Shown in pieces: positions 51,001 to 60,786 of a stretch of DNA of 64,000 nt (positions are counted from its first letter, which is position 1; every line of letters starts with the position of its first letter). The stretch comes from Owenia fusiformis. Lineage: Eukaryota > Annelida > Polychaeta > Sabellida > Oweniidae. Position numbers and translations under genes: made by a program. The stretch is from positions 27,266,822 through 27,330,821 of the forward strand of contig CAIIXF020000008.1 in the NCBI GenBank assembly GCA_903813345.2. The letters are read 5' to 3'. The notes below the pieces were generated by a model. It saw only the letters and a list, made by a program, of their open reading frames with translations. It had not been told where the DNA came from and did not search any database.

Positions 51001-54000
51001 AAAGTGTATGTGCTAGCAGCTCTTGGTTCCCTTTGATACACTTGTAGGCCAACACATAGCCCAGCACACCTGCATGAAAATACAATGACATCTATAGTGC
51101 AACACAATACCCAACATACATGAAAATACAATAACTTTCAATGACTTATGGGTACATCAGTTCCAATTTAGTAATTTGTTTATAATGAAAATCCCACATT
51201 CAACATCTGTATTTGAAAATATTTGTGACTTTGAGAGATAGTCAAGAGTCCCAACAGTCTCTCATGTATATATTGTGAAAGCATTAAAAAGGCACCTGAG
51301 TAATAGATGAATGTGTACTTGCCTAGTGATATGTTTGTGTGGGCAAAGAGACACGGCCAGATCCCATGCATGTCTTTGCTATAATGCCACATCGTCTCCC
51401 ATCCACAATGCTGCCACAAGAGGTAAATTCCAGATGGCGCGAAGATCATGCTGAGAAAACATACAGTGAAGACAAAATACTTGTTGACAAACATTGAGTT
51501 GCTATATTTGATTCCTTTGGGTGCACTGGCCGCGAATTGAGCCCCCATTGCAAATGACCAAAACACATCTACTTGAATCATATTGGAGGATGTAGACTGC
51601 TGCTCAAAGAGTAGTTCTATTGCTGCTCAAAGAGTAATCCTTCTGCTGCTCAAAGAGTAGTCTTTTAGCTGCTCAAAAAGTAATCCTTCTGCTTCTTAAA
51701 AAGTAATCCTACTGCTGCTCAGAGTAATCCTACTGCTGCTCAAAGAGTGGTCTTATAGCTGCTCAAAGAGTAATCGTTCTGCTTCTTAAAAGTAATCCCA
51801 CTGCTGCTCAGAGTAATCCTACTAGTGTCTTTATTAAGTAACATATGTGTAACTTCACAAACTTTGTTCTCAATTTCCCATTAGTACTTGTGAAATAAGG
51901 TGTTAAAATACCAGACTAGTTTTGATGAGGCTCCTATTAATTAATTATTAATGAAAGAGATAGGGGTATCCCTGGAGTAGTAGTTCCCTTTATATTATAC
52001 ATCCTGTGTATTTTGATATTGTATATGATATCTTTATTTGATTTATGCTACTTTACATATTCTTGAAACAGATTGACTGGTTGACTTTTTGCAATTTACA
52101 ATATCATAATACATAATCAATTTTTTGAAATCAAGATGAGACTAGCTTTTTTCAATCTCATAATCTTAAAGATTGACCTAAGAATGATTAGTGCTGCTGT
52201 CTTTAACATTGGATTAATATTGCAATAGGTCTTGTTGTATTGGTGGACTTTTGATTATTAATGTGTTTGTCCTTGCATTAGGTCTTCTTATGACATTGAA
52301 CTTCTGTACTATCTCTATACTAATGTTAATGTGTAATATATTATATGATAATATACATTATACAGTTCACACATAGCAAGGGAAGGTGTGTCTGATTCCA
52401 ACCAGTCCGAACACAGTATTTCATTGGATTATATAACTAATCACTGCACCCAAGGTCAATTGTTGAATGGTTGTCAAGGTGACAACTTTTTTTGACAACT
52501 TGACTACATGCATTGAAATTGATGCTTTGCTAACTTGACCCTTGCAAAAAATTTCATTGAAAAATATGTTCTTTTAGTGATTTCTTATCCAGGTCCAGGC
52601 CATAATACTGCAACAACTTACTTTCTGCAGGGTTTCAGTATTCCTCATATTCAAGAAAGCAATTTGGTATATTCGTTTGGCATACAAAGCTTATGAGTTA
52701 AAATCAATACTTTATATAATTCCTCATGTTACATCAAGTATTATTTGGTAATGTAGAACTGATCCCAATAGACCCAATCCAGTCATATCTATCATATTAG
52801 ATCAGTGATCTATTTATCAACTTAAGTGAGATGGACAGCTATCAAATAATTCTAGTACTTGACTATAGCCAACTATGATCTTGGTTATATCCTTTATAAT
52901 AAAAGCCTTTAGCTATGAAGTTTATATGTTAGGGGTTAGCCCTTCTAAAACCTTTTAGGCACCTTGTACTTGAAGGCTGTAGTCAAGTATGAATTTGATA
53001 CTTGAAGGCTATAGCCAACTATGGACTTTATACTTACAGGCTATAGTTAACTATGAACTTTATACTTACAGGCTATAGCCAAATATGAACTTTATACTTG
53101 CAGGGTATAGCCAACTATGAACTTTATACTTGCAGGATATAGCCAAATATGACATTTATACTTGCAGGCTGTAGCTAACTATGAAATTCATACTTGCAGG
53201 CTATAGCCAAATATGACATTTATACTTGCAGGCTGTAGCTAACTATGAACTTTATACTTGCAGGCTATAGCCAAATATGAAATTTATACTTACAGGCTAT
53301 AGTCAACTATGAACTTTATACTTGCAGGCTATAGTCAACTATGAAATTTATACTTGCAGGCTATAGCCAAATATGAAATTTATACTTGCAGGCTATAGCC
53401 AACTATGAACTTTATACTTGCAGGCTATAGCCAAATATGAAATTTATACTTGCAGGCTATAGCCAAATATGAAATTTATACTTACAGGCTATAGTCAACT
53501 ATGAACTTTATACTTGCAGGCTATAGTCAACTATGAACTTTATACTTGCAGGCTATAGCCAAATATGAAATTTATACTTGCAGGCTATAGTCAACTATGA
53601 ACTTTATACTTGCAGGCTATAGCCAAATATGAAATTTATACTTGCAGGCTGTACCTTTCTATGGACTTTATACTTGCAGGCTATAGCAAACTATAAACTT
53701 TATACTTGCAGGCTATAGCCAAATATGACATTTATACTTGCAGGCTGTAGCTAACTATGAAATTCATACTTGCAGGCTATAGCCAAATATGACATTTATA
53801 CTTGCAGGCTATAGCCAAATATGAAATTTATACTTGCAGGCTGTACCTTTCTATGGACTTTATACTTGCAGGCTATAGCAAACTATAAACTTTATACTTT
53901 GGAGGCTAAAGCCGAATAAGAAATTCATACTTGAAGGCTATAGCCAATTTTAACTTTATACTTTCAGGCTATAGCCAATTATAACTTTATACTTGTAGGC

Positions 54001-56938
54001 TATAGCCAACTATGAACTTTATACTTGCAGGCTATAGCCAACTATAACTTTATACTTGCAGGCTATAGCCAACTATAACTTTATACTTGCAGGCTATAGC
54101 CAACTATAAACTTTATACTTGCAGGCTATAGCCAACTATAACTTTATACTTGCAGGCTATAGTCAACTATAACTTTATACTTGTAGGCTATAGTCAACTA
54201 TAACTTTATACTTGCAGGCTATAGTTAACTATGAACTTTATACTTGCAGGCTATAGCCAACTATCAACTTTATACTTGCAGGCTATAGTCAACTATGAAC
54301 TTTATACTTGCAGGCTATAGCCAACTATAACTTTATACTTGCAGGCTATAACCAACTATAACTTTATACTTGCAGGCTATAGCCAACTATGAACTTTATA
54401 CTTGCAGGTTATAGTTAACTATGAACTTTATACTTGTAGGCTATAGCCAACTATGAACTTTATACTTGCAGGCTATAGCCAACTATGAACAAGCTGCAGA
54501 CTATTACAAAGGAGAAGAGTCCAATAGGTGAGAAATATCTTATACATTTAGTTATACATATGTTTTTTTATTCTACGAGCATGTACATTAGATTCAGTTT
54601 CTTAAATGAAAATACAAGACATTCATTAATAACTGCAGTTTGAAATTTTCATACACTGGACAAAATGCAATTGAGAATTCCCTGGAATTTCTAGTATTTT
54701 ATATTCTCTTAATATCTTTAACTCCCCCTCCCTTACTATGATAATATAGTTATTATGTCATCACCAGATCTGGTGACATATTGCTGTAGTCTCTAATTTT
54801 TTGTATATGATGTTTGGTGGTTGGTGTTTGGCAGTCAGTGATCGGCATCTGTAACAAAACTTTTGGAACAAATACACAAATAGGCTTAATGGTTTTAACT
54901 ATGTTTTATTTTGTACTTTGTTTTAGCTCTGCGAACAAATGCTTATTAAAAGTGGCCACATTCGCTGCACAGCTTGAACAGTACAGCAAGAGTATAGAGA
55001 TTTATGAACAGGTAGGTTCTGACTGTAACTCTACAGTGATCTCCCCAGCATTAAAGCAAGTGGGTGCAACACCCACATGAGATTTTGAAAATAGGCTTGC
55101 ACCCACCTGAAAATCTATTTGCATCCACTTGAAAATGAGAAAAATCATGAAAAATCGGCATATTTGACCAATTATGGTCTGAATTGTGAAAATGAGAATT
55201 TTGCACCCACTTGAGAAAAAATCCTTTGGATATCACTGCTCTATGCAAATAAATGTTGGATGATGTTAGCATGCCCACAGCCAGGTTTTACTAAGGAAGG
55301 GTTCACTTTGAAAAAAAATTCAGGGGGTCTACATTTGACAACTTTGACTCAAAATCACTTGGAATCTGCTCAGAATGGTGAAAAGGTGTATGTTTTTGCC
55401 CCAAACACCCAGGGCTATGGGCCTGATAGTGTTGCATGCTATACAGATATTCCATTCTATTGCAATGAACATCTGGCTCACTTTCATTAATGAAATAAAA
55501 TAGAATATTTGTTTTATTATGCAATGTTATACACCTCACTGATTGGGTCATCATCAATAACAGCAAGCTAAATATAGCTTCTGACCACAACTTATTTACT
55601 ATTGGGTTATCGTTACATTTTTTTAGGTGGCAGGCAAATGCATTGACAATAACCTTCTCAGGTACAGTGCGAAGGATCATTTCTTCAGGGCCGCCCTGTG
55701 TCACATGAGTTTAGACAAACTTGATGCAAAGATTGCTTTAGACCGCTATAAAGACATGTTCCCTGCATTTGCTGATAGCAGAGAGTGTAAGCTAGTTCAG
55801 GTAGGCACCATCCTATTAAACATTATACAATTGTTGACCTCTCCAGAGGTCAACCGGCAAAATTGTATACCGAGACTGTAAACCAAGAAACTACTGTTGA
55901 CAGAGACCGAAGGTCGAGGTCAACAGTAGTTTCAAGGTTTACAGTCGAGGTATATGATTTTGACGGTTGACCGAATTGAGAGGTCTACAATTGTTTTGTT
56001 AGTCCGAAGAAACTAATAATACACATATAGACGAAAATCATCAATCGGCATGGCTTCATTTCACAATCTTTTCTCAGAACCACGTCAGCAATGCGTACTC
56101 ATAAGTAAATTAATGTCAATTTTACGTTTTTTATTTGTATTTATGCAATACTTGTCATCTAGTAAAATCAAATATCACTTTCATCAACGTTTACAAAATG
56201 TCCATCTACCATGTTTTTTCTGTAAACATTATGACGTCATAAAACTTATTTTTCAAAAGTTTCGGTCAACAGTACATATTGTTGACTGCTAATCAACCAA
56301 TCAGAATCTAGTATTTCAGTTGAGGTACTAACAAAATCATTCACAAATGGGTTGCATGGAAAATGTGCAAGCAATATTTTATATGCACCAACAGTTACAC
56401 AGGTATCTCCTTATAATGCCATTTGGGAAGGTGTTTATCATGAAATTTGGGTTTCATCAATGAGTTGTATACAACAGCGAGTGTGTGAGGGTCTAGATAG
56501 CCATATATGTAAACTGCTCATTTCATGGAAAGTTTGTCCCAATTACTTTTTACCACTTCCAGAAAAATGCAAAATATGCTACCTCAGAATGAAGATAAAT
56601 TGTCCTTTTTCTATTATTTTTATGTCACCAACAGAAGTGAAGACATATTTTTATAGTCTCCAACTTTTTTGTGGACATATTTGGCAGTTGGTGTTTCATG
56701 GTTGGTGTTAGGCATCTGTAACAAATGGCAGGTGATATCTCTAATTAAAAAGTATATATTGTAAGTAATGAAAATATGTTTATTCCAGACCCTACTAGCT
56801 GCATGTGAAGATGAGAATGTAGATGCATTCACAGATGCAGTTAAAGAATATGACTCAATCTCTCGGCTAGACCAGTGGCTGACTACCATGTTATTAAGGA
56901 TTAAGAAAACTATCGAAGGAGAAGGAGACTTACGATAG
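39088..56938 (+). CDS. NAPA: alpha-SNAP (NSF attachment protein), nine exons, 291 aa
   Basis: Exons: 39088-39176, 46328-46407, 46940-47056, 48537-48583, 49248-49325, 54472-54527, 54927-55011, 55627-55800 and 56789-56938. Total 876 nt, all GT-AG, all phases consistent. The product begins [20 protein letters not shown] and continues with TPR-like helical pairs ([43 protein letters not shown]). It ends with [20 protein letters not shown] and LR, the conserved C-terminal helix and Leu that stimulate NSF. The FFGSFG loop in exon 1 matches the membrane-contacting loop of alpha/beta-SNAP. It recruits NSF to SNARE complexes for disassembly, in the cytosol and at membranes. The length matches the family (about 295 aa). 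Intron 1 is 7.2 kb and intron 5 is 5.1 kb; intron 5 hosts a gene on the other strand and a large array. Confidence 0.97.
39650..40425. repeat. dispersed repeat beginning 'ACGAACAAAGTTCGGTAGGG' with CCGT-rich head
   Basis: The head has AAAGTTCGGTAGGG, then a short array of 'CCGTCAGTCCGT' type. Two internal modules of about 110-150 bp are repeated (ATTATACTCAAAT and AAAATTCAAAATGGC). The tail ends with TTGCTACTCCGCGGAGTTGC. It is a typical interspersed repeat with no coding frame. It lies in alpha-SNAP intron 1. Confidence 0.55.
40534..41232. repeat. left arm of a large (about 700 bp) inverted repeat in alpha-SNAP intron 1
   Basis: The arm is the reverse complement, with moderate divergence, of 45231-45925. 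Shared landmarks include CATGGGGGTACTTTAATACC, GCATGTCAGATATTCATTG and ATTTAATTAGCATCTACT. The arms are about 4 kb apart. Confidence 0.85.
42030..42520. mobile_element. hAT-like MITE, 491 bp, with perfect 8-bp target duplication
   Basis: Terminal inverted repeats TAGGGCTGCCATC and GATGGCAGCCCTA are flanked by identical ACTGTATT at 42022-42029 and 42521-42528. Eight-base target duplications with this end type are diagnostic of hAT elements. Subterminal GTCGAC motifs are repeated at both ends, as transposase-binding sites often are. The open frames inside on both strands show no transposase similarity. Confidence 0.88.
43055..44290. repeat. cluster of hairpin-family fragments
   Basis: Fragments include AGGATAATCTCTATTCG (43165, minus), CCCTCGGGACCTACGACC (43095), a palindrome GGGAAATACAATATACC / GAATATTGTATTTCCC (43920-43970) and the tail at 44090-44280 matching 26.93-27.17 kb. 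No gene is seen. Confidence 0.6.
45231..45925. repeat. right arm of the large inverted repeat in alpha-SNAP intron 1
   Basis: This is the inverted partner of 40534-41232, with similarity possibly extending about 30 bp further out on each side. It could be two copies of one non-autonomous element in opposite orientation, or the ends of one large foldback element. The 4-kb spacer has no transposase frame. Confidence 0.85.
47231..47536. mobile_element. 306-bp MITE with CAGGGAGATATGC ends in alpha-SNAP intron 3
   Basis: The ends CAGGGAGATATGC and GCATATCTCCCTG are perfect inverses. The interior is made of TAGTACTAAAT, 'gtactcatttag' and related short inverted modules. No coding frame is present. 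Confidence 0.8.
47625..48335. mobile_element. foldback-type element with about 180-bp inverted ends, alpha-SNAP intron 3
   Basis: Inner ends CAGGGTGTCCCGAAAGTATG (47656) and the inverse at 48279-48298 continue inward for about 140 bp as an inverted pair. The inversion also runs outward through TTGCAAGTTTACATTTCTG to about 47625 and 48335. No coding frame is seen. Confidence 0.8.
48690..48750 (-). repeat. tRNA-derived B-box relic
   Basis: On the minus strand ATGGGTTCGATCCCCAGTGG is a near-consensus B box with a flanking stem. No full cloverleaf is visible. It is probably a SINE fragment. Confidence 0.35.
48929..49038. repeat. 110-bp hairpin with ACAGGGGCTTGT ends
   Basis: ACAGGGGCTTGTCTGGA and TCCAGACAAGCCCCTGT form the outer stem, and ACTGGTTATTAAGA / CTTATTAACCAGT the inner stem. 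A related hairpin lies at 49408-49517. Confidence 0.7.
49408..49517. repeat. 110-bp hairpin with AGCTACAAGCC ends
   Basis: The outer stem TAGCTACAAGCCC pairs with GGGGCTTGTAGCTA. ACAGGGGCTTGT at the right end relates it to 48929-49038. Confidence 0.65.
49815..49936. mobile_element. small MITE of the 'CAGTAAAACCTGTGTAAG' family overlapping a stop codon
   Basis: The right end (minus-strand reading) is CAGTAAAACCTGTGTAAGTG, with inverted 'cctgtaagtggaacacc' copies at the left. The same end type occurs at 32220-32290 and 36056-36515. The end contains the stop codon of the nested 257-aa gene. Confidence 0.65.
49929..51581 (-). CDS. multi-pass membrane protein of unknown function, four exons, 257 aa, nested in alpha-SNAP intron 5
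   Basis: Exons in transcript order: 51581-51323, 51069-50935, 50765-50704 and 50246-49929 (774 nt including stop). Phases agree throughout. Intron 1 has a GC donor (CTAG/GCAAGT) with a normal AG acceptor; the alternative GT a few bases away would break the frame. I do not recognise the family. About six hydrophobic segments are visible, with conserved-looking aromatic and charged loops ([39 protein letters not shown]). It ends in a basic tail ([10 protein letters not shown]). The start is the first ATG in the exon. Open frames across four matched exons make a real gene likely. It lies on the opposite strand between alpha-SNAP exons 5 and 6. Confidence 0.82.
51597..51820. repeat. about 22-bp tandem array just upstream of the nested gene's start codon
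   Basis: Units of CTGCTGCTCAAAGAGTAATC type run away from 51598, about ten in all and partly degenerate. On the minus strand the array ends 20 bases before the ATG with TTTGAGCAGCAG, which could act as a 3' splice site for the first coding exon. This is tentative. Confidence 0.75.
51830..52960. other. alpha-SNAP intron 5 sequence without recognised feature
   Basis: AT-rich sequence that may hold the promoter of the nested gene on the minus strand. No exon or repeat family is recognised. Confidence 0.4.
52966..54471 (+). repeat. minisatellite copying the alpha-SNAP exon 6 acceptor, about 45 units of 31-32 bp
   Basis: The unit is TTTATACTTGCAG followed by GCTATAGCCAACTATGAA. That is exactly the last intron bases, the AG acceptor, and the first six codons (A-I-A-N-Y-E) of exon 6, whose real start at 54472 is the last unit. 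Units vary mainly at 'gccaac/gccaaa/gtcaac' and 'tgaac/taac'. Nearly every unit keeps TTGCAG or TTACAG. With a 32-bp unit, splicing at the penultimate acceptor (TTGTAG) would read into TAG after 12 codons. Confidence 0.93.
55270..55432 (-). repeat. dispersed C-rich repeat copy in alpha-SNAP intron 7
   Basis: The stretch has CAGCCAGGTTTTACTAAGG at one end, 'CTGCTCAGAATGGTGAAAA' inside and CCAGGGCTATGGGCC at the other end, the hallmarks of the 38.4-kb family. Confidence 0.6.
55821..55997. mobile_element. inverted-repeat hairpin element in alpha-SNAP intron 8
   Basis: Arms of about 75-80 bp pair well, for instance CTGTAAACCAAGAAACTACT with its near-inverse at about 55923-55945. The loop AGAGACCGAAGGTCGAG resembles the other hairpin-family loops. 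An ATGACGTCAT palindrome follows at 56231-56240, then CAACCAATCAGAATCTAGT. Confidence 0.75.
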
Positions 56939-57588
56939 ACTTTATCACTGTTATGTAGTCATAGAAATATTATAAAGGCATTATTATTGTAAAAATTTTA
57001 ATCTATAAATATGATTGTGAATGTTATATGGTATTGTACAGTTTTACATTACACTTTTTTGTTGCCTGTTTTTCGGTTAGATCAAGATTCATTTCATATC
57101 TGCAATCATAATGTTGACTTATACTCAACAGACCTTTGCTAAATTGCTTTGAAATTTGGTTGGTTGATGTTCCTTTTGAACATGGCTTATAATAAGCATT
57201 GTGAAAATAAGGACTACTCTTGTTTTATGATTATTATTAGTATATTGGAAAAGGCTGGTGTATTTTGCTTGATTGTTTTTCTAAATCTATGTAGTCTACA
57301 GGGTGGGCCAAAGTTGACAAAATAGGTTTGATGAGTGTCAAGTCTTGCATGAAAAAACTTTATCATTTGTCAATTGATTATTTGAAATTGAAAACATTCA
57401 TGAGCCTAAAAGAGCTGCCATTTATTGTATATAAACTGAACCCTGTGCAATACAATAGAATGTATAAAATATATACATTAATGTACATTTATATTATAGA
57501 AAATATATAATGTTGTAAAGTTTTTTTAAAGAGCAGTCTCAAATGTAAATCTTCACTACTTTATGCTTGAATTATTCTTTGTGTATAT

Positions 57589-57664
57589 TAACAGGGGGGG
57601 GGGGGTATAGAGATATTGTATATGCATTTCCAAGACCCTCTATACACCCCCCCCCCATTAACAT
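57589..57664. repeat. inverted repeat with G/C homopolymer arms
   Basis: ATTAACAGGGGG with 12-13 Gs then TATAGAGA is mirrored by CTCTATACACCC with C-run then ATTAACAT. The stem is about 25 bp with a 25-base loop. Confidence 0.65.
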
Positions 57665-58121
57665 CAGTATTTGTTGTCAGATGTTAATTAGAAAATATAT
57701 TACAATTTAGTATTTTGAAGTATATTGGAAAATGTTTCTGTGTATTCACAATGGAGTATCTCTAAATTGATTGAATCCTTTTCTGAGTAACACGTACACC
57801 AAACGTGTCATTAGACAGTGTGCCATGCTTATAGTATTCACATACCAAATATGAACAAAATCGCTCCATCGTATGTAACTTAGATAGGTGCAATTTGTAT
57901 TTTTCTTGAGATGTTAAAGTTTGCAGAAACTGTACCGAATTTCCATTCCACATTCTAAGTATTCCAAAATAATGCACCATTTTTATCATGATGCATGTTG
58001 TCATGGCATTAGGTTTCAATGTACATAACTAGTAACTGTAACATATATGTACATGTGTTAAATCTATGATATAGCAAACAGCAATAGTGTAGTGTTGAGA
58101 GAGGTTGTAAATGAATTGGTT

Positions 58122-58280
58122 CAGCCCCGTAGCCAGCTTTTGTCAAGAGGGTTCACTTTTCAAAAAAAATACCAGGGGAGTTAACATTTGACCATTTTGG
58201 CCCAAAATCACTTGCATGCGCTCAGAATGGTGAAAACTGCATGATTTTGAAAAAATCGTTGGCCAAGGGGAACCACCTGG
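58122..58280. repeat. dispersed C-rich repeat copy
   Basis: CAGCCCCGTAGCCAGCTTTTG at one end, CAGAATGGTGAAAACTGCATG inside and a decayed other end near 'accacctgg' identify the family of 38.4 kb. Confidence 0.6.
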
Positions 58281-59045
58281 CAATGTATGATGAGAGAGAG
58301 AGAGATTGTAACTGATTCAGTAAGAGGGCACACCATTGCATTCTTGAGGACGTAACATTTTTCGGAAATAATAATCTGGGCTCTAAAATTTGATTCTTGC
58401 ATTCCACAACCTGATACAGTTAGTATCATCTTCGTTCACTTAGCTCCCGTCGAACGCAGTGAAGAAGACCAGAGCGTGCGAAGATGCAGTTAGATATTGT
58501 GATCAAATTATAAAAAGTGGTATTCCCTTGAACTTAATCGAGCACACTTCAAGACTTAAGTTCTAAATTGTAGTGTGCTTGTTACTTAAGTACCAGTTTT
58601 TGTTGTGAAGAGTCACTCACTGACTAAGGCCAGTTAGGATATATCTCAACATGGGACCTCAGGAACAATAGCACAGTTAGTTGTAATGCATGTTGTCATT
58701 TGGGAGCATACACATTGAGAGTATATAGATTGTTTTAAACTGCATATAAATTCAAGAAAGAACTCGCCATCAACTTCACAATATTCAAGAACTATCAGTT
58801 ACTTGTCTTCCATCTTGAAAGTGATAACTTCATGAGATTGAAAAAAGCTAAGACTTGATGACTATTTGTTAATGTATCCATGCAATTTGAATAATCATAT
58901 TTATTATTGTATTGTAAATAAAATAGAGGAACATGTAAAAATCAATAAAATATAAATGTAAATGACACAGAGTTGTTTATTTTATTGAGTTGGTTAAATT
59001 GAGAAGTATATGTTTACAAATATATACATAATGTGTACATAATAC

Positions 59046-59465
59046 ACATAGTGTACATAATGTGGCCAATCTCCCATTGGCTCACACATTAAAGAAACCT
59101 TGAATATGTTTTCAAATATATTCACGGGTGCTATCCAGCCCCTGCTGACATCGTGAGCAATGAGCTCATGTTAGAAGCGGGGCCTTGAGAGATATGATAA
59201 AATTGAAATATAAAATTTTCTATGAAACTTTACTCAGTGAAACTGAGTACAACTTTTCACAGTACAATGGCTATTTCCATTGAAGGGCAACGATAACTAT
59301 ATTTTATCATATCTCTCAAGGCCCCGCTTCTAACATGAGCTCATTGCTCGCGTTTTACTGTGCCTGGATAGTCACCGTGATAATGTACTCAGGGTGTCCA
59401 ATCTCCCATTTAATCACACATAATTGTTTAAGAAACCATGGATATTATTTTTTATGTAAATGTAA
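59046..59465. mobile_element. inverted repeat (about 80-bp arms) flanked by direct repeats
   Basis: Arms at 59122-59203 and 59301-59380 pair (GAGCTCATGTTAGAAGCGGG and its inverse). Outside them, 'CCAATCTCCCATT...TCACACAT...AAGAAACC' occurs in the same direction at about 59063 and 59398. No coding frame is seen. Confidence 0.7.
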
Positions 59466-60459
59466 GTTGTGTTTCAAGCCCATTCTGTGCCACCCTGTAG
59501 TCACTGCATGGAAAATGGACATTTACGATTCAAGAGAATGCTTATTTTCTAGGATTAATAAAGATAAATAAAATATCATTGATAAGCATGTCTTATAGAT
59601 ATTCAACCTCCTAGTACTGGTCAATGTGTTTTTGAAAACAACAAAGGTATAAATATGACAAAAAAGATCTCCTACGAAAATTTACTTCAATAACATTTGT
59701 TCATTGTAAACAAAATTAATTAATTTCCAGAACCGCGATATTTGCCCCCCCACCATTTATTTGATAAAAGTTCCGATTTTTTGAAAATTAGCAAGATTTT
59801 TATTTTTTAAACAGGTATGAATTTTTAATGTCCTTGATTTTTGACTTGACAAAATCAATCATAAACAGATGAGCTTTTGTAAATAATTAAATGCATATAA
59901 AAACTTACATTGGCTGAACCACGACTCCCTTGAACTTCTCCTGTCAAACATACTAACGCAACAATTTTCATATGATATATATACAAGGCATTATATATAT
60001 GTTTTTTGCTCAGATGAATTCCCCACTTGGCATAATGTCATTGTTCCATAAGGGACATGCTGTCTGCTGAATATTGGAATTTGATGGTCTACATTCAAAG
60101 ATGCACTTAGTTTATTCTACGTTTTTGTTTTGATTTTATTTGCAAATATAAACTCCACAATGATGCAATTTTTAACTGAATAGTAAAACTGGGTAGAAAT
60201 AAGTTATTGTTGACAAAATCGAGGGGAAAGTTGAGATGGTATGTTTAGACCTCATCATACCTCGAGCCAAAGTTGTTGATGTATTATTTTGTTGCAAATC
60301 AAATTATCTTTAAAACGATATTTTATTGTTGGTATCCTTATTTAAAAATAGATATTTATCAGGAATATTGGCTATAGTATATTTTTTTGGCCCACCCTGT
60401 ACATCAAGGTTTTTTCTACATGTAAAGATGGCAGCCCTTTAATTGGAACTACACATAAA

Positions 60460-60530
60460 CTGATGACGTCGCGACTACTACACACAGTGCTGCAGAAAAA
60501 TCAGAAGGGTTTTCACCTTTCTCGTCTAAT
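60460..60530 (+). promoter_or_regulatory. candidate SETD3 promoter / leader exon
   Basis: TGACGTCG (CRE-like) near 60463 precedes a short stretch ending TCTCGTCTAAT/GTAAGTACTG, a strong donor at about 60530. The coding exon of SETD3 has its acceptor at 61734 (TTTCAG), only eight bases before the ATG. So a non-coding leader exon here is plausible. Confidence 0.45.
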
Positions 60531-60742
60531 GTAAGTACTGACGGACCAGCTCTTCCTTAAATAATGTGAACAATGTTCCTGAATATCGTTATATTCTACC
60601 GAGAATACCTACAGGAAGGTATATCCTCCAAAAGTTGCAGGATTCCGTTTCTACCCATTGAAAGATTCGGTCGGCCAATGATTAGATCTAGGCCTAGCCC
60701 GTAGATTATTTTTAGAAACATAATTTTTTATATCTAACTTAC

Positions 60743-60786
60743 TTAGATGGCTATCTCTCTGCAGAGGGATAGCCATCTATCTAAAA
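60743..60786. repeat. short perfect-type palindrome
   Basis: TTAGATGGCTATCTCTCTG and CAGAGGGATAGCCATCTA pair around the centre CTGCAG with one mismatch. Its role is unknown. Confidence 0.7.

Larger units (their letters stand above)
56939..60450. other. intergenic region after alpha-SNAP, including its 3' UTR
   Basis: No coding exon is recognised. AATAAA at 58917-58922 and a further AATAAA about 25 bases on are the clearest poly(A) candidates, implying a 3' UTR of about 2 kb if used. Short palindromes and repeat copies are listed separately. Confidence 0.45.

Noticed and set aside
49929-51581. Assigning the nested gene to bestrophin or other known channel families
   Set aside because: Hydrophobic profile alone is not enough and no diagnostic motif of those families is visible.
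52966-54471. CRISPR-like regular array
   Set aside because: There are no unique spacers of even size. The unit is a direct tandem repeat derived from an exon junction, and the genome is eukaryotic.
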